A stretch of 17,390 bases of DNA from Pseudomonadota bacterium (lineage in GTDB: Bacteria; Pseudomonadota; Gammaproteobacteria; Burkholderiales; Burkholderiaceae_C), in assembly GCA_023418355.1 (NCBI GenBank), contig JAEZZU010000329.1, forward strand, positions 1 to 17,390. The letters run 5' to 3'. The notes under the pieces are model-generated. The model had not been told where the DNA came from. It saw nothing but the letters and a program-made list of their open reading frames with translations, and did no database searches. Made by a program: the position numbers and the translations under genes. The number at the start of each line of letters is the position of its first letter. Within the stretch, counting starts at the first letter, position 1. Below are positions 8,903 through 16,309 of this stretch, in pieces.

Positions 8903-9346
8903 TCAGGCCGCAGCTGGCTCGCCCGCCTGTGGCGCCAGAATCGCCATGGTGATGCGCGAGACGCAGGTCAGCCGCCCTTCGTCATCCACCATGTCGATCT
9001 GCCAGACCTGGGTGGTCTTGCCAATGTGCACGGGCCTGGCCGTGCCCGTGACACAGCCGCTGCGCACGGCGCGCAGGTGGTTGGCGTTGATGTCCAGCCC
9101 CACGGCCAGATGCCCTTCGGGCGCAGCGTAATAGGCCGCCATGGAGCCCAGCGTTTCTGCCAGCACCACACTCACCCCTCCGTGCAGCAGCCCGAACGGC
9201 TGCCGGGTGCGATGGTCCACAGGCACACAGCCCACCAGATAGTCCGGCCCCAGCTGCGTGATCTCAATGCCCAGATGCTGCACGGCCGTATTCGCACTGC
9301 TTGCATTCAGCTGCGCCAGCGTCACAGGTTTGCGCCAGATTGACAT
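8903..9346 (-). CDS. Hotdog-fold acyl-CoA thioesterase (YdiI/MenI-like)
   Basis: The protein has 147 aa and is a single hotdog domain of the PaaI/YdiI family, which hydrolyses acyl- or aroyl-CoA thioesters in the cytosol. The signature GLLHGGVSVVLAETLGS places the oxyanion-side HGG at 55-57 and the catalytic Glu at 64, matching Glu63 of YdiI-type enzymes. The segments GLDINANHLRAVRSG and TQVWQIDMVDDEGRLTCVSRITMAIL also follow YdiI/EntH closely. The frame runs upstream to 9496, but ATG 9346 is preceded by GGAGG with 7-nt spacing. No menaquinone genes are visible, so the physiological substrate is unknown. It is separated by 138 bp from the DadA-like gene on the same strand; an operon is possible but unproven. 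I see no clear promoter in that gap. Confidence 0.9.
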   Translation of the reverse strand: MSIWRKPVTLAQLNASSANTAVQHLGIEITQLGPDYLVGCVPVDHRTRQPFGLLHGGVSVVLAETLGSMAAYYAAPEGHLAVGLDINANHLRAVRSGCVTGTARPVHIGKTTQVWQIDMVDDEGRLTCVSRITMAILAPQAGEPAAA

Positions 9347-9534
9347 CTCATTCCTCCAAAGCAACAGGGCCGCATGATGCAGCCAGCCACCAGCGCATGC
9401 TGTTGATTCGGTGACAGTGGCAGGTCGCCCCCATACATCCTGCGCCGCACCTGGGTCTTGGGGGCTTGCGTGCCAGAACACAGGCTTGCAGCGCACAATA
9501 TGCGGTTTTCCCGCACCTGATCAGGAAGTTGCCT

Positions 9535-11400
9535 TTGTCCCCCGCCCACACCGTTTTGCAAGATGTTTTTGGCTACGAGGCCTTCCGTGGGCCTCAGCAG
9601 GCCATCATTGAGCATGTCGCAGCCGGGGGCGATGCGCTGGTGCTCATGCCCACGGGCGGCGGCAAGAGCCTGTGCTACCAGATCCCGGCCATCGTGCGCC
9701 AGCAGCAGGGCTATGGCGTGACCATCGTGGTCTCGCCCCTGATTGCCCTCATGCACGACCAGGTCGGTGCGCTGCATGAGGCGGGGGTGAAGGCTGCGTT
9801 TCTCAACTCCTCGCTCGGCTGGGAAGATGCGCAGGATGTGGAATGGCAGATGCAAAGCGGGCAGCTCACGCTGCTGTATGTGGCGCCTGAGCGCCTGGTC
9901 ACGCCGCGCTTTCTGGGGCTGCTGGACGATCTGCATGCCAACGGGCAGCTAAGCCTGTTTGCGATTGACGAAGCGCACTGCGTGAGCCAGTGGGGCCACG
10001 ACTTTCGCCCCGAATACCACGCGCTTTCCGTGCTGCACGAGCGCTATGTGGGCGTGCCGCGCATTGCGCTGACGGCCACGGCGGACGCACTCACGCGCGC
10101 CGACATCGTGGAGCGCCTGCACCTTGAGGACGCGGAGCAATTCGTCAGCAGCTTTGACCGGCCCAACATCCGCTACACCATCGTCGAGAAAAAAGACGTC
10201 ACCAACCAGCTGCTGCGCTTTATCAAGAACGAGCACGAAGGCGATGCCGGTGTGGTCTATTGCCTCTCGCGCCGCCGCGTGGAAGAACTGGCCAAGACGC
10301 TGCAGGACAACGGCATCCATGCCCTGCCCTACCACGCGGGCCTGCCCTCCGACATGCGCCAGCTGCACCAGAACCGCTTTCTGCGCGAAGAAGGTGTGGT
10401 GATGGTGGCGACCATTGCCTTTGGCATGGGCATCGACAAGCCCGACGTGCGCTTTGTGGCGCATGTGGACATGCCGCGCAACATCGAAGGCTACTACCAG
10501 GAAACCGGCCGTGCAGGCCGCGACGGCCTGCCTGCGCATGCGTGGATGGCCTATGGCATCTCCGACGTGGTCAACCAGCGCCGCATGATTGACGAAGGCA
10601 ATGCCGACGAGCAGTTCAAGGCCGTGCTGCGCGGCAAGCTCGATGCCCTGCTGACGCTGGCCGAAGCTACGGACTGCCGCCGCGTGCGCCTGCTGCAGTA
10701 CTTTGGCGAGCATTCCGAGCCCTGCGGCAACTGCGACAACTGCCTGCACCCCCCCGCCATCTGGGACGGCACGGACGCCGCGCGCAAGCTGCTGTCCACC
10801 ATCTACCGCGTGCACGAGATGAGCCAGCTGACCTTTGGCGCGGGCCACATCATGGACGTGCTGCGTGGCAAGATCACCGACAAGGTCACGCAGTACCTGC
10901 ACGACAAGGTCTCCACCTTCGGCATTGGCAAGGATTACTCCGAGCAGCAGCTGCGTGCCGTGATGCGCCAGCTGCTGGCCACGGGCGCTCTGGGCCTGCA
11001 CAAGGTCACGAGTGAAAACAGCGGCCATGTGTTTGACACGCTCACGCTCACGCCGCAATCCCGCGCCGTACTGCGCGGGGATGTGCAGGTGCTGCTGCGC
11101 GAATCGGCCGCCGCCAGCCGCACGCGCTCTGCCAAGCGCAGCACGCCCACCAGTGCGGCTGCCATCCACCTGGGGCCGGATGCACAGGCGCGCTTTATCA
11201 ACCTCAAGGCCTGGCGCTCCGAAGTGGCCAAGGCCCACGACCTGCCTGCTTACGTCATCTTCAACGATGCCACCTTGGTCGGCATTGCCGAGCGCAACCC
11301 ACAGACGCTGGCCGACCTGCAGGGCATCAGCGGCATTGGCGCGAAAAAGCTCGAAGCCTATGGCGAAGAGGTGCTGCGCGTGGTGCGCCTGAGCAGCTGA
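9535..11400 (+). CDS. recQ: ATP-dependent DNA helicase RecQ
   Basis: The protein has 621 aa and is a 3'-5' superfamily 2 helicase for recombination and fork repair. Domains: two RecA-like folds with Walker A PTGGGKS (39-45), DEAH (145-148) followed by the RecQ aromatic-rich loop CVSQWGHDFRPEY, ATAD (181-184), and motif VI ETGRAGRDG (323-331). The zinc-binding cysteines are C381, C397, C400 and C403. A winged-helix RQC domain spans about 410-515, and a C-terminal HRDC domain about 550-621 with LQGISGIGAKKLEAYGEEVL. A Thr/Ser/Arg-rich linker precedes HRDC. The start is TTG at 9535: AGGAAG (9523-9528) is 6 nt upstream, and no ATG lies in frame before the conserved VLQDVFGYEAFRGPQQ. The gene is divergent from the thioesterase gene. 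Confidence 0.95.
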   Translation: MSPAHTVLQDVFGYEAFRGPQQAIIEHVAAGGDALVLMPTGGGKSLCYQIPAIVRQQQGYGVTIVVSPLIALMHDQVGALHEAGVKAAFLNSSLGWEDAQDVEWQMQSGQLTLLYVAPERLVTPRFLGLLDDLHANGQLSLFAIDEAHCVSQWGHDFRPEYHALSVLHERYVGVPRIALTATADALTRADIVERLHLEDAEQFVSSFDRPNIRYTIVEKKDVTNQLLRFIKNEHEGDAGVVYCLSRRRVEELAKTLQDNGIHALPYHAGLPSDMRQLHQNRFLREEGVVMVATIAFGMGIDKPDVRFVAHVDMPRNIEGYYQETGRAGRDGLPAHAWMAYGISDVVNQRRMIDEGNADEQFKAVLRGKLDALLTLAEATDCRRVRLLQYFGEHSEPCGNCDNCLHPPAIWDGTDAARKLLSTIYRVHEMSQLTFGAGHIMDVLRGKITDKVTQYLHDKVSTFGIGKDYSEQQLRAVMRQLLATGALGLHKVTSENSGHVFDTLTLTPQSRAVLRGDVQVLLRESAAASRTRSAKRSTPTSAAAIHLGPDAQARFINLKAWRSEVAKAHDLPAYVIFNDATLVGIAERNPQTLADLQGISGIGAKKLEAYGEEVLRVVRLSS

Positions 11401-11492
11401 AAAGAATGTAGCGGCTAGCGCCGATCACAAGCCATTTTCAAAGTGTTTTCTGCGTAAGAACAAGAAAATACGGGCGCTGGCTGCTCACAAAA

Positions 11493-11509
11493 CTGAAAAG
11501 AAGTTTCAG
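11493..11509. promoter_or_regulatory. Palindrome upstream of the threonine ammonia-lyase gene
   Basis: CTGAAA-AGAAG-TTTCAG is a perfect 6-bp inverted repeat with a 5-nt spacer, 47 bp before the ATG at 11556. Position and size fit an operator for a dimeric regulator. It has no T-tract, so it is unlikely to be the recQ terminator. No regulator can be named. Confidence 0.35.
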
Positions 11510-11555
11510 CATCCACACTGCACCGCTGCGCGCCTTGCTTCAGAATGTGCAGACC

Positions 11556-12755
11556 ATGCTGAGCTATTCCGATATCCAAGCCGCCGCCCAGCGCCTGCGC
11601 GACCATGTGTTGCGCACGCCCTGCGTGGAGTCGCAGACCCTGTCGCACATCGTGGGCGCGCAGGTGTTTCTGAAGTTTGAGAACCTGCAGTTCACCGCCT
11701 CGTTCAAGGAGCGCGGTGCCTGCAACCGCCTGCAGCTGCTCACCGCCGAAGAAAAGGCACGCGGCGTGATCGCCATGAGCGCGGGCAACCATGCCCAGGG
11801 CGTGGCCTACCACGCGCAACGCATGGGCATTCGCGCCGTGATCGTGATGCCGCGCTTCACGCCCGGCGTGAAGGTGGAACGCACCCGCGGCTTTGGGGCC
11901 GAGGTCGTGCTGCATGGCGACACGCTGGAAGCCGCACGCCAGCATGCGTATGAACTGGCCGCGCAGCAGAACCTGACCTTTGTCCACCCCTATGACGACG
12001 AAGGCGTGGCCGCTGGACAAGGCACGCTGGCCATGGAAATGCTGGCGGACCAGCAGGATCTGGACGTGCTCATCATGGGCATTGGCGGTGGCGGTCTGAT
12101 CGCCGGTGTGGCGACGGCGGCCAAGGCGCTCAAGCCCGAGATTCGTGTGGTGGGCGTGCAGACCGAGCGCTTCCCCTCCATGGTCAATGCCATCGAAGGC
12201 AAGGACCTGCCGATTGGCACCTCCACCATTGCCGAAGGCATTGCCGTGGCCACTGCGGGCCAGATCACACGCGAGATCGTGCGCGAGCATGTCGACGAGC
12301 TGCTGCTGGTCGATGAAGGCGATATCGAGCAGGCCGTGCTCATGCTGCTGGAAATTGAAAAAACCTTGGTCGAAGGCGCAGGCGCTGCCGGGCTGGCCGC
12401 GCTGCTGCGCCACAGGGACAAGTTCCAGGGCCAGAAGGTGGGCATTGTGCTGTCGGGCGGCAATATCGACCCGCTGCTGCTGGCTGCCATCATCGAGCGC
12501 GGCATGGCTCGCTCCGGCCGTCTTGCACGCATTCGCGTGAGCGCACGCGATGTGCCCGGTGTGCTGGCCAGAATCACAGCGCTGGTGGCCGAGGCCGGTG
12601 CCAACATCGAAGAGGTACACCACCAGCGCGCCTTCACCATGCTGGCCGCGCAGAACGTGGAAATCGACTTTGTGCTGCAGACCCGCAACCTTCAGCACGT
12701 GGAGCAGGTACTGCAGGTGCTGCGCGATGCGGGCATGCAGGCCGAACGCGTGTAA
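11556..12755 (+). CDS. ilvA: Threonine ammonia-lyase, short form with one ACT domain
   Basis: The protein has 399 aa and is PLP-dependent, deaminating L-threonine (and usually serine) to 2-oxobutyrate. The PLP lysine is in ASFKERGA (K51), followed by SAGNHAQG (75-82), the phosphate-binding glycine loop GIGGGGLIAG (175-184) and SGGNIDPLLL (300-309). A single C-terminal ACT domain (about 325-399) replaces the double regulatory domain of the roughly 510-aa biosynthetic IlvA. It therefore resembles the short catabolic/TdcB-like branch seen with an ACT domain in many Proteobacteria. The frame can be extended to TTG 11535, but ATG 11556 gives the usual N-terminus MLSYSDIQAAAQRL. Neither start has a convincing Shine-Dalgarno sequence. 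The gene ends in tandem terminators shared with the convergent CoA-transferase gene. Confidence 0.92.
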   Translation: MLSYSDIQAAAQRLRDHVLRTPCVESQTLSHIVGAQVFLKFENLQFTASFKERGACNRLQLLTAEEKARGVIAMSAGNHAQGVAYHAQRMGIRAVIVMPRFTPGVKVERTRGFGAEVVLHGDTLEAARQHAYELAAQQNLTFVHPYDDEGVAAGQGTLAMEMLADQQDLDVLIMGIGGGGLIAGVATAAKALKPEIRVVGVQTERFPSMVNAIEGKDLPIGTSTIAEGIAVATAGQITREIVREHVDELLLVDEGDIEQAVLMLLEIEKTLVEGAGAAGLAALLRHRDKFQGQKVGIVLSGGNIDPLLLAAIIERGMARSGRLARIRVSARDVPGVLARITALVAEAGANIEEVHHQRAFTMLAAQNVEIDFVLQTRNLQHVEQVLQVLRDAGMQAERV

Positions 12756-12766
12756 TCACCACGCAC

Positions 12767-12792
12767 AAAAAAACCAGCGCAAGGCACTGGTT
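12767..12792 (-). terminator. Second terminator of the CoA-transferase gene
   Basis: On the minus strand AACCAGTGC-CTT-GCGCTGGTT forms a 9-bp stem with one G-U pair (12792-12772), followed by a U-tract (12773-12767). It lies about 50 bp past the minus-strand stop and backs up the hairpin at 12805-12827. On the plus strand it has no T-tract. Confidence 0.8.
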
Positions 12793-12799
12793 CTGGGAG

Positions 12800-12834
12800 A
12801 AAAAACGGGGCGCTGCAAGCGCCCCGTTTTTTTT
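12800..12834. terminator. Bidirectional rho-independent terminator
   Basis: ACGGGGCGCT-GCA-AGCGCCCCGT is a perfect 10-bp stem with a 3-nt loop (12805-12827). It is flanked by six A on the left (12800-12805) and eight T on the right (12827-12834). It should stop ilvA transcription on the plus strand and CoA-transferase transcription on the minus strand. Confidence 0.95.
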
Positions 12835-12842
12835 ACGTTTTT

Positions 12843-14357
12843 TTAGATACGCATATCGCCAGTTTCGACGAAGCGCTGGTGCCAGCTCAGCGCTTCCGTC
12901 AGGATGTGCGGCGTGTGCTGCGCGCCCTTGGCGCGTGCGCGGTCAAAGTAGTCCTGCAGCAGGGGGCGGTAGTCAGGGTGGGCGCACTTGTCGATGATGA
13001 CTTGCGCGCGCTGCTTGGGGCTCAGGCCACGCAGGTCGGCCAGGCCCTGTTCGGTCACGATGATCTGCGTGTCATGCTCGGTGTGGTCCACGTGCGAACA
13101 CATGGGAACGATGCAGCTGATCTTGCCGTCCTTGGCCACGGAAGGTGTCACAAAGAAGGACAGATAGCCATTGCGCGCAAAGTCGCCCGAACCACCAATG
13201 CCGTTCATCATGCCGGTGCCCATGACGTGGGTGGAGTTGATGTTGCCGTAGATGTCAGCCTCGATCATCGAGTTCATGGCGATGATGCCCAGGCGGCGCA
13301 CCAGCTCGGGGTGGTTCGAGATTTCCTGCGGGCGCAGGATGATGCGCTCGCGGTAGAAGTCGATGTTGTCTTCAAACTCCTTGAACGCACCGCTGGACAG
13401 CGAAATCGAAGTGGCCGAAGCCTTGCTCATCTTGCCTGCGCGCAGCAGCTCCAGCATGCCGTCCTGCAGCACTTCGGTAAAGCCCAGCAGGTTCTCGAAG
13501 GGGCCATGCAGCAGGCCGGCCAGCACGGCGTTGGCCACATTGCCCACGCCGGACTGGATGGGCAGCATTTCCTTGGGCAGACGGCCCATCTTCATCTCGT
13601 GCGCGAGAAAGTCGATGATGGACGCAGCAATGGTGTTGGAGTTCGCATCGGGCGCGGCAAACACGTTGTCGCGATCGCCCTTGTGCGTTTCCACCACGGC
13701 GATCACCTTGGAAGGATCGACCTTGAGGTACTGCTCGCCAATGCGCTGGTCGGCCGTGGTCAGGTGAATCGGCGTGCGGCGGGGCGGAATGGCCGTGCCG
13801 TAGTAGATGTCGTGCATGCCTTCCATGCGTGCGGGGAACTTGGTGTTCACCTCGAGGATGACCTTGTCCGCAATCTCCAGCCAGGTCTTGTTGTTGCCCA
13901 CGGCGGTCGAGGGAATCAGGAGGCCATCGGGCGTGATGCCCAGCACTTCCACCACAGCCACATCCATGTGACCCAGAAAGCCAAACCATGCGTGCTGTGC
14001 CACGTGGGACAGGTGCATGTCGATGAAGTCAATCTCGCCTTCATTGATGGCCTTGCGTGCGGTCGGGTCGGTGTTGAAAGGCAGACGCTGACCCAGTGCA
14101 TGGGCTTCGGCCATCACGCCATCACATTCGGCAGCCGTGGACGCACCGGTCCACACATTGATCTTGTAGGGCTTGCCCTGTGCATGCTCAGCCTTGGCGC
14201 GGGCGGCAATCGCCTGGGGCAATGCCTTGGGGTAGCCTGCACCCGTGAAGCCGCTCATGCCGACGTTGACGCCGTGCGGAATCATGGCTGCGGCCTGCTC
14301 GGCCGACATGATGAGGTTGTGAAATTGGGGGTAGCGGACGCGGTCTGCCAGGCTCAT
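12843..14357 (-). CDS. Acetyl-CoA hydrolase / succinyl-CoA:acetate CoA-transferase family protein
   Basis: The protein has 504 aa, almost the length of the characterised AarC (505 aa). Family members move CoA between succinate, acetate or propionate, or hydrolyse acetyl-CoA. Visible motifs: GMSGFTGAGYPKALP (33-47), IPSTAVGNNKTWLE (148-161), QSGVGNVANAVLAGL (268-282), and FTEVLQDGM (293-301) in which E295 is the expected catalytic glutamate forming the glutamyl-CoA thioester. Near the C-terminus GIGGSGDFARNGYLSFF and HVDHTEHDTQIIVTEQGLADLRG are typical. The transferase reading is favoured because the glutamate is present and bacterial homologues of this type act as CoA-transferases; hydrolase activity may be minor. 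ATG 14357 has GGAG 9 nt upstream. The 0.5-kb upstream region is rich in operator-like elements, suggesting regulated expression, perhaps by acetate or propionate (inference). Confidence 0.92.
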   Translation of the reverse strand: MSLADRVRYPQFHNLIMSAEQAAAMIPHGVNVGMSGFTGAGYPKALPQAIAARAKAEHAQGKPYKINVWTGASTAAECDGVMAEAHALGQRLPFNTDPTARKAINEGEIDFIDMHLSHVAQHAWFGFLGHMDVAVVEVLGITPDGLLIPSTAVGNNKTWLEIADKVILEVNTKFPARMEGMHDIYYGTAIPPRRTPIHLTTADQRIGEQYLKVDPSKVIAVVETHKGDRDNVFAAPDANSNTIAASIIDFLAHEMKMGRLPKEMLPIQSGVGNVANAVLAGLLHGPFENLLGFTEVLQDGMLELLRAGKMSKASATSISLSSGAFKEFEDNIDFYRERIILRPQEISNHPELVRRLGIIAMNSMIEADIYGNINSTHVMGTGMMNGIGGSGDFARNGYLSFFVTPSVAKDGKISCIVPMCSHVDHTEHDTQIIVTEQGLADLRGLSPKQRAQVIIDKCAHPDYRPLLQDYFDRARAKGAQHTPHILTEALSWHQRFVETGDMRI

Positions 14358-14384
14358 CGAGGTGTTCTCCAACTTTGCATAAAC

Positions 14385-14406
14385 AAGCCGCCTCACAGGG
14401 CGGCTT
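14385..14406 (-). promoter_or_regulatory. Terminator-like hairpin in the CoA-transferase leader
   Basis: AAGCCGCC-CTGTGA-GGCGGCTT forms a perfect 8-bp stem, followed on the minus strand by GTTT. It lies 27 nt before the ATG at 14357. The stem is strong, but the T-tract is short and broken. It could be an attenuator, a pause site, or an RNA-stabilising hairpin near the ribosome site. Confidence 0.5.
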
Positions 14407-14548
14407 TGGGGCTCGGCCAACATGCACCAGGGACTTCACGCCCCGTTTGGGCCTGTTCGTGCAGGCTTTTGTTGTACTGACGACATCTTGGTCGGCTCCC
14501 TATCTCCGGGGAGGATGGTATCAGTGTTAACCCTTGACCCGAGCATAG

Positions 14549-14564
14549 TGCGTAGTCCTGCGTA
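14549..14564 (-). promoter_or_regulatory. Direct repeat TGCGTA with 10-bp spacing upstream of the CoA-transferase gene
   Basis: TGCGTA occurs at 14549-14554 and again at 14559-14564, exactly one helical turn apart. In the gene direction this reads TACGCAGGACTACGCA. It lies about 190 bp before the start codon. One-turn direct repeats of this size suit a response regulator or similar activator just upstream of a promoter. The protein is not identified. Confidence 0.5.
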
Positions 14565-14571
14565 AGTCTCT

Positions 14572-14593
14572 AATCCATTGTTATTACTGGATT
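14572..14593. promoter_or_regulatory. Inverted repeat AATCCA-N10-TGGATT
   Basis: The arms AATCCA (14572-14577) and TGGATT (14588-14593) are perfect and separated by 10 AT-rich bases. The element lies between the TGCGTA and CCTAGG elements and may be another protein-binding site in the same control region. Confidence 0.4.
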
Positions 14594-14623
14594 CGCAGCA
14601 AAGTAGCCACTAACGCCGCAAAA

Positions 14624-14642
14624 CCTAGGGTAAACACCTAGG
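14624..14642. promoter_or_regulatory. Paired CCTAGG palindromes
   Basis: Two copies of the self-complementary hexamer CCTAGG occur at 14624-14629 and 14637-14642, 13 bp apart, as CCTAGGGTAAACACCTAGG. CTAG-containing palindromes are rare in bacterial genomes, so a close pair is likely a functional binding site. It lies about 270 bp from the CoA-transferase start and just beyond the uraA terminator, so it most likely serves the CoA-transferase promoter. Confidence 0.5.
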
Positions 14643-14666
14643 ATTGCTGCACCGCAGCATGGACAT

Positions 14667-14699
14667 AAAAAAAACCGGCCTGCGAGGCAGGCCGGTTTT
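14667..14699 (-). terminator. Rho-independent terminator of uraA
   Basis: AAAACCGGCCTGC-GAG-GCAGGCCGGTTTT is a perfect 13-bp stem with a 3-nt loop (14671-14699). It is followed on the minus strand by eight U (14674-14667). It is the strongest terminator in the window and lies about 150 nt past the uraA stop. Confidence 0.93.
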
Positions 14700-14747
14700 G
14701 CAGCACGGTATTAAGCAACAGGTGCACAGAACCGCAAACAGCACCCA

Positions 14748-14764
14748 GCAAATCGAAGATTTGC
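14748..14764. repeat. Small hairpin downstream of uraA
   Basis: GCAAATC-GAA-GATTTGC is a perfect 7-bp inverted repeat with a 3-nt loop. It lies beside the larger palindromic element at 14779-14819 in the uraA 3' region and may be part of the same repeat unit. Confidence 0.55.
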
Positions 14765-14778
14765 GTTGGAGACGAGGC

Positions 14779-14819
14779 GCGAAGCCGCAGGCAGTACATG
14801 TAGTACGACAAGGCTTCGC
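14779..14819. repeat. REP-like palindromic element downstream of uraA
   Basis: GCGAAGCC (14779-14786) and GGCTTCGC (14812-14819) are perfect 8-bp arms. The interior carries a second helix, GTAC-ATGTA-GTAC (14794-14806). There is no T-tract, and it precedes the true terminator. Size, GC-rich arms and position in a 3' intergenic region resemble REP-type repeats; copy number in the genome would decide. Confidence 0.55.
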
Positions 14820-14849
14820 AACGACGTATCAAGGGTGGTGTTGCGGGTC

Positions 14850-16145
14850 TTAGCTGCGCTTGGCGCGGCTGAGCAGCGCATACAGGATGATGGCGCCAAA
14901 GGTGGAGGTACCAATGCCGCCCAGAGCGAAGTCGCCGAACTTCAGCGTGAATTCGCCGGTGCCCAGAATCAATGTAATGGCGGCCACGATCAGGTTCTTG
15001 GTGTCGGAGAAGTCCACCTTGTTGTCCACCCAGATCTTGGCACCCGCAATGGCGATCAGACCGAACACCACGATGGACACGCCGCCCATCACGGGCAGCG
15101 GAATGGCCTGAATCAGCGCACCAAACTTGGGGCTGAAACCCAGCAGCACAGCCAGCAACGCCGCAAACAGGAACACGGCGGTGGAGTAGATGCGGGTGGC
15201 AGCCATCACGCCGATGTTTTCGGCATAGGTGGTCACGCCGGTGCCGCCTGCGGAGCCCGACACCATGGTGGCCACGCCGTCACCGATGAAGGCACGGCCC
15301 ATGTACTTGTCCAGGTCCTTGCCGGTCATGGCGGTCACGGCCTTGATGTGGCCCAGATTTTCCGCAACCAGAATGATGACCACGGGCACGATCAGCAAGA
15401 TGGCATTGGTGCTGAACACGGGGGTGTGCAGGCTGGGCAGACCGAACCATGGAGCGTTGATGATGCCGGACACATCAAAAGGCTTGCCCAGGCCCAGACC
15501 ATTGGTCAGGATGGCGTAGATGATGGAAGCGACGATCAGGCCAATCAGAATCAGCAGGCGCTGCAGCATGCCGCTGGTAAATACGGCCACCAGCGCCACG
15601 GACAGGAAGGTGACAGCCTGCATCCAGGCATCAAAGTTGTTGGCAGCCATGTTCTTCACGGGAATGGCGGCCAGGTTCAGGCCGATCACAGCCACCACGG
15701 CGCCGGTCACGACGGGGGGCATGAAGCGCTCAATCCAGCCGGTGCCAATCACCTGCACCAGGCAGCCAATCAGCGCATAGACCAGACCGCAGACAATGAT
15801 GCCGCCCAGTGCCAGACCGATGTTGGCATTCGCGCCGTGGGTGGCCACATAGCCGGTGGCCACGTTCACCACGCCGATGAAGGCAAAAGAAGAGCCCAGG
15901 TAGCTGGGCACTTTACCGCCGGTGATGAGAAAGAAAATCAGCGTGCCGATACCGCTCATCAGCACGGCCAGATTGGGGTCAAAGCCCATGAGGATGGGGG
16001 CCAGCACGGTCGAGCCAAACATGGCAATCACATGCTGAATGCCCATCAGCCCCGTCTGGCCCCAGGGCAGACGCTCGTCAGGCCCGATCACACCGCCGTT
16101 TTGCAGCGCGGCGGGGGACTTTTCAGTCCAGGAAAACATTCCCAT
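14850..16145 (-). CDS. uraA: Uracil permease, NCS2 family (UraA-like)
   Basis: The protein has 431 aa, against 429 in E. coli UraA. It is an inner-membrane proton symporter importing uracil (possibly also xanthine) with about 14 membrane segments; long hydrophobic stretches alternate through the whole chain. The substrate-site motifs are intact: AENLGHIKAV with E262 (equivalent to UraA Glu241) and GGTGVTTYAENIGVMAATR with E309 (equivalent to Glu290). The chosen ATG at 16145 has GGAG 7 nt upstream. The longer frame to 16199 lacks a ribosome site, and the ATG at 16139 is too far from it. No upp or other pyrimidine gene is adjacent. The leader contains a hairpin (16192-16216). Confidence 0.94.
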   Translation of the reverse strand: MGMFSWTEKSPAALQNGGVIGPDERLPWGQTGLMGIQHVIAMFGSTVLAPILMGFDPNLAVLMSGIGTLIFFLITGGKVPSYLGSSFAFIGVVNVATGYVATHGANANIGLALGGIIVCGLVYALIGCLVQVIGTGWIERFMPPVVTGAVVAVIGLNLAAIPVKNMAANNFDAWMQAVTFLSVALVAVFTSGMLQRLLILIGLIVASIIYAILTNGLGLGKPFDVSGIINAPWFGLPSLHTPVFSTNAILLIVPVVIILVAENLGHIKAVTAMTGKDLDKYMGRAFIGDGVATMVSGSAGGTGVTTYAENIGVMAATRIYSTAVFLFAALLAVLLGFSPKFGALIQAIPLPVMGGVSIVVFGLIAIAGAKIWVDNKVDFSDTKNLIVAAITLILGTGEFTLKFGDFALGGIGTSTFGAIILYALLSRAKRS

Positions 16146-16191
16146 TTTTTTGCTCCGTAAAAATTGCTGGCGCGATGTTAGAAGCTTTCGA

Positions 16192-16216
16192 CCGGGCACG
16201 GCATGTCCTCGCCCGG
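16192..16216 (-). promoter_or_regulatory. uraA: Inverted repeat in the uraA leader
   Basis: CCGGGC (16192-16197) and GCCCGG (16211-16216) are perfect arms with a 13-nt spacer, 47 bp before the uraA start. It could fold in the leader RNA or act as an operator. No T-tract follows. Confidence 0.35.
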
Positions 16217-16309
16217 CATACGTGCTTCCATGTCAGCTAAACACAAGCAGACAGCGTGCCAGCGAGATTTTTGTTTGACTATATTTTTAAGAGCAGCCTG
16301 CGCTTGAGC

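Larger units (their letters stand above)
14358..14849. other. 492-bp gene-free control region between the CoA-transferase gene and uraA
   Basis: No convincing ORF is present. From right to left (the direction of transcription) it holds two hairpins just after uraA (14819-14779 and 14764-14748), the uraA terminator (14699-14667), then the presumed CoA-transferase promoter with CCTAGG repeats, an AATCCA/TGGATT inverted repeat and TGCGTA repeats. A leader of roughly 150 nt with several hairpins follows, including GCCTG/CAGGC at 14451-14466. No strong sigma-70 -35/-10 pair is visible, which would fit activator dependence. Confidence 0.7.

Noticed and set aside
9466..9534. N-terminal extension of RecQ from TTG 9466
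   Set aside because: The extra 23 residues are not RecQ-like and have no ribosome site; TTG 9535 has AGGAAG at good spacing.
9949..11238. A 429-codon minus-strand open frame inside recQ
   Set aside because: Composition-driven shadow; recQ on the plus strand contains all helicase motifs.
12879..14480. A 533-codon plus-strand open frame antisense to the CoA-transferase gene
   Set aside because: Same codon-bias shadow effect; no family motifs and no ribosome site, while the minus-strand frame has full catalytic motifs.
14358..14640. A known riboswitch in the CoA-transferase leader
   Set aside because: Several hairpins are present but no conserved core of a class I know could be matched.
14766..16160. 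A 464-codon plus-strand open frame antisense to uraA
   Set aside because: It is rich in His, Gly and Gln as expected from the complement of membrane-protein codons, while the opposite strand encodes an intact NCS2 permease.
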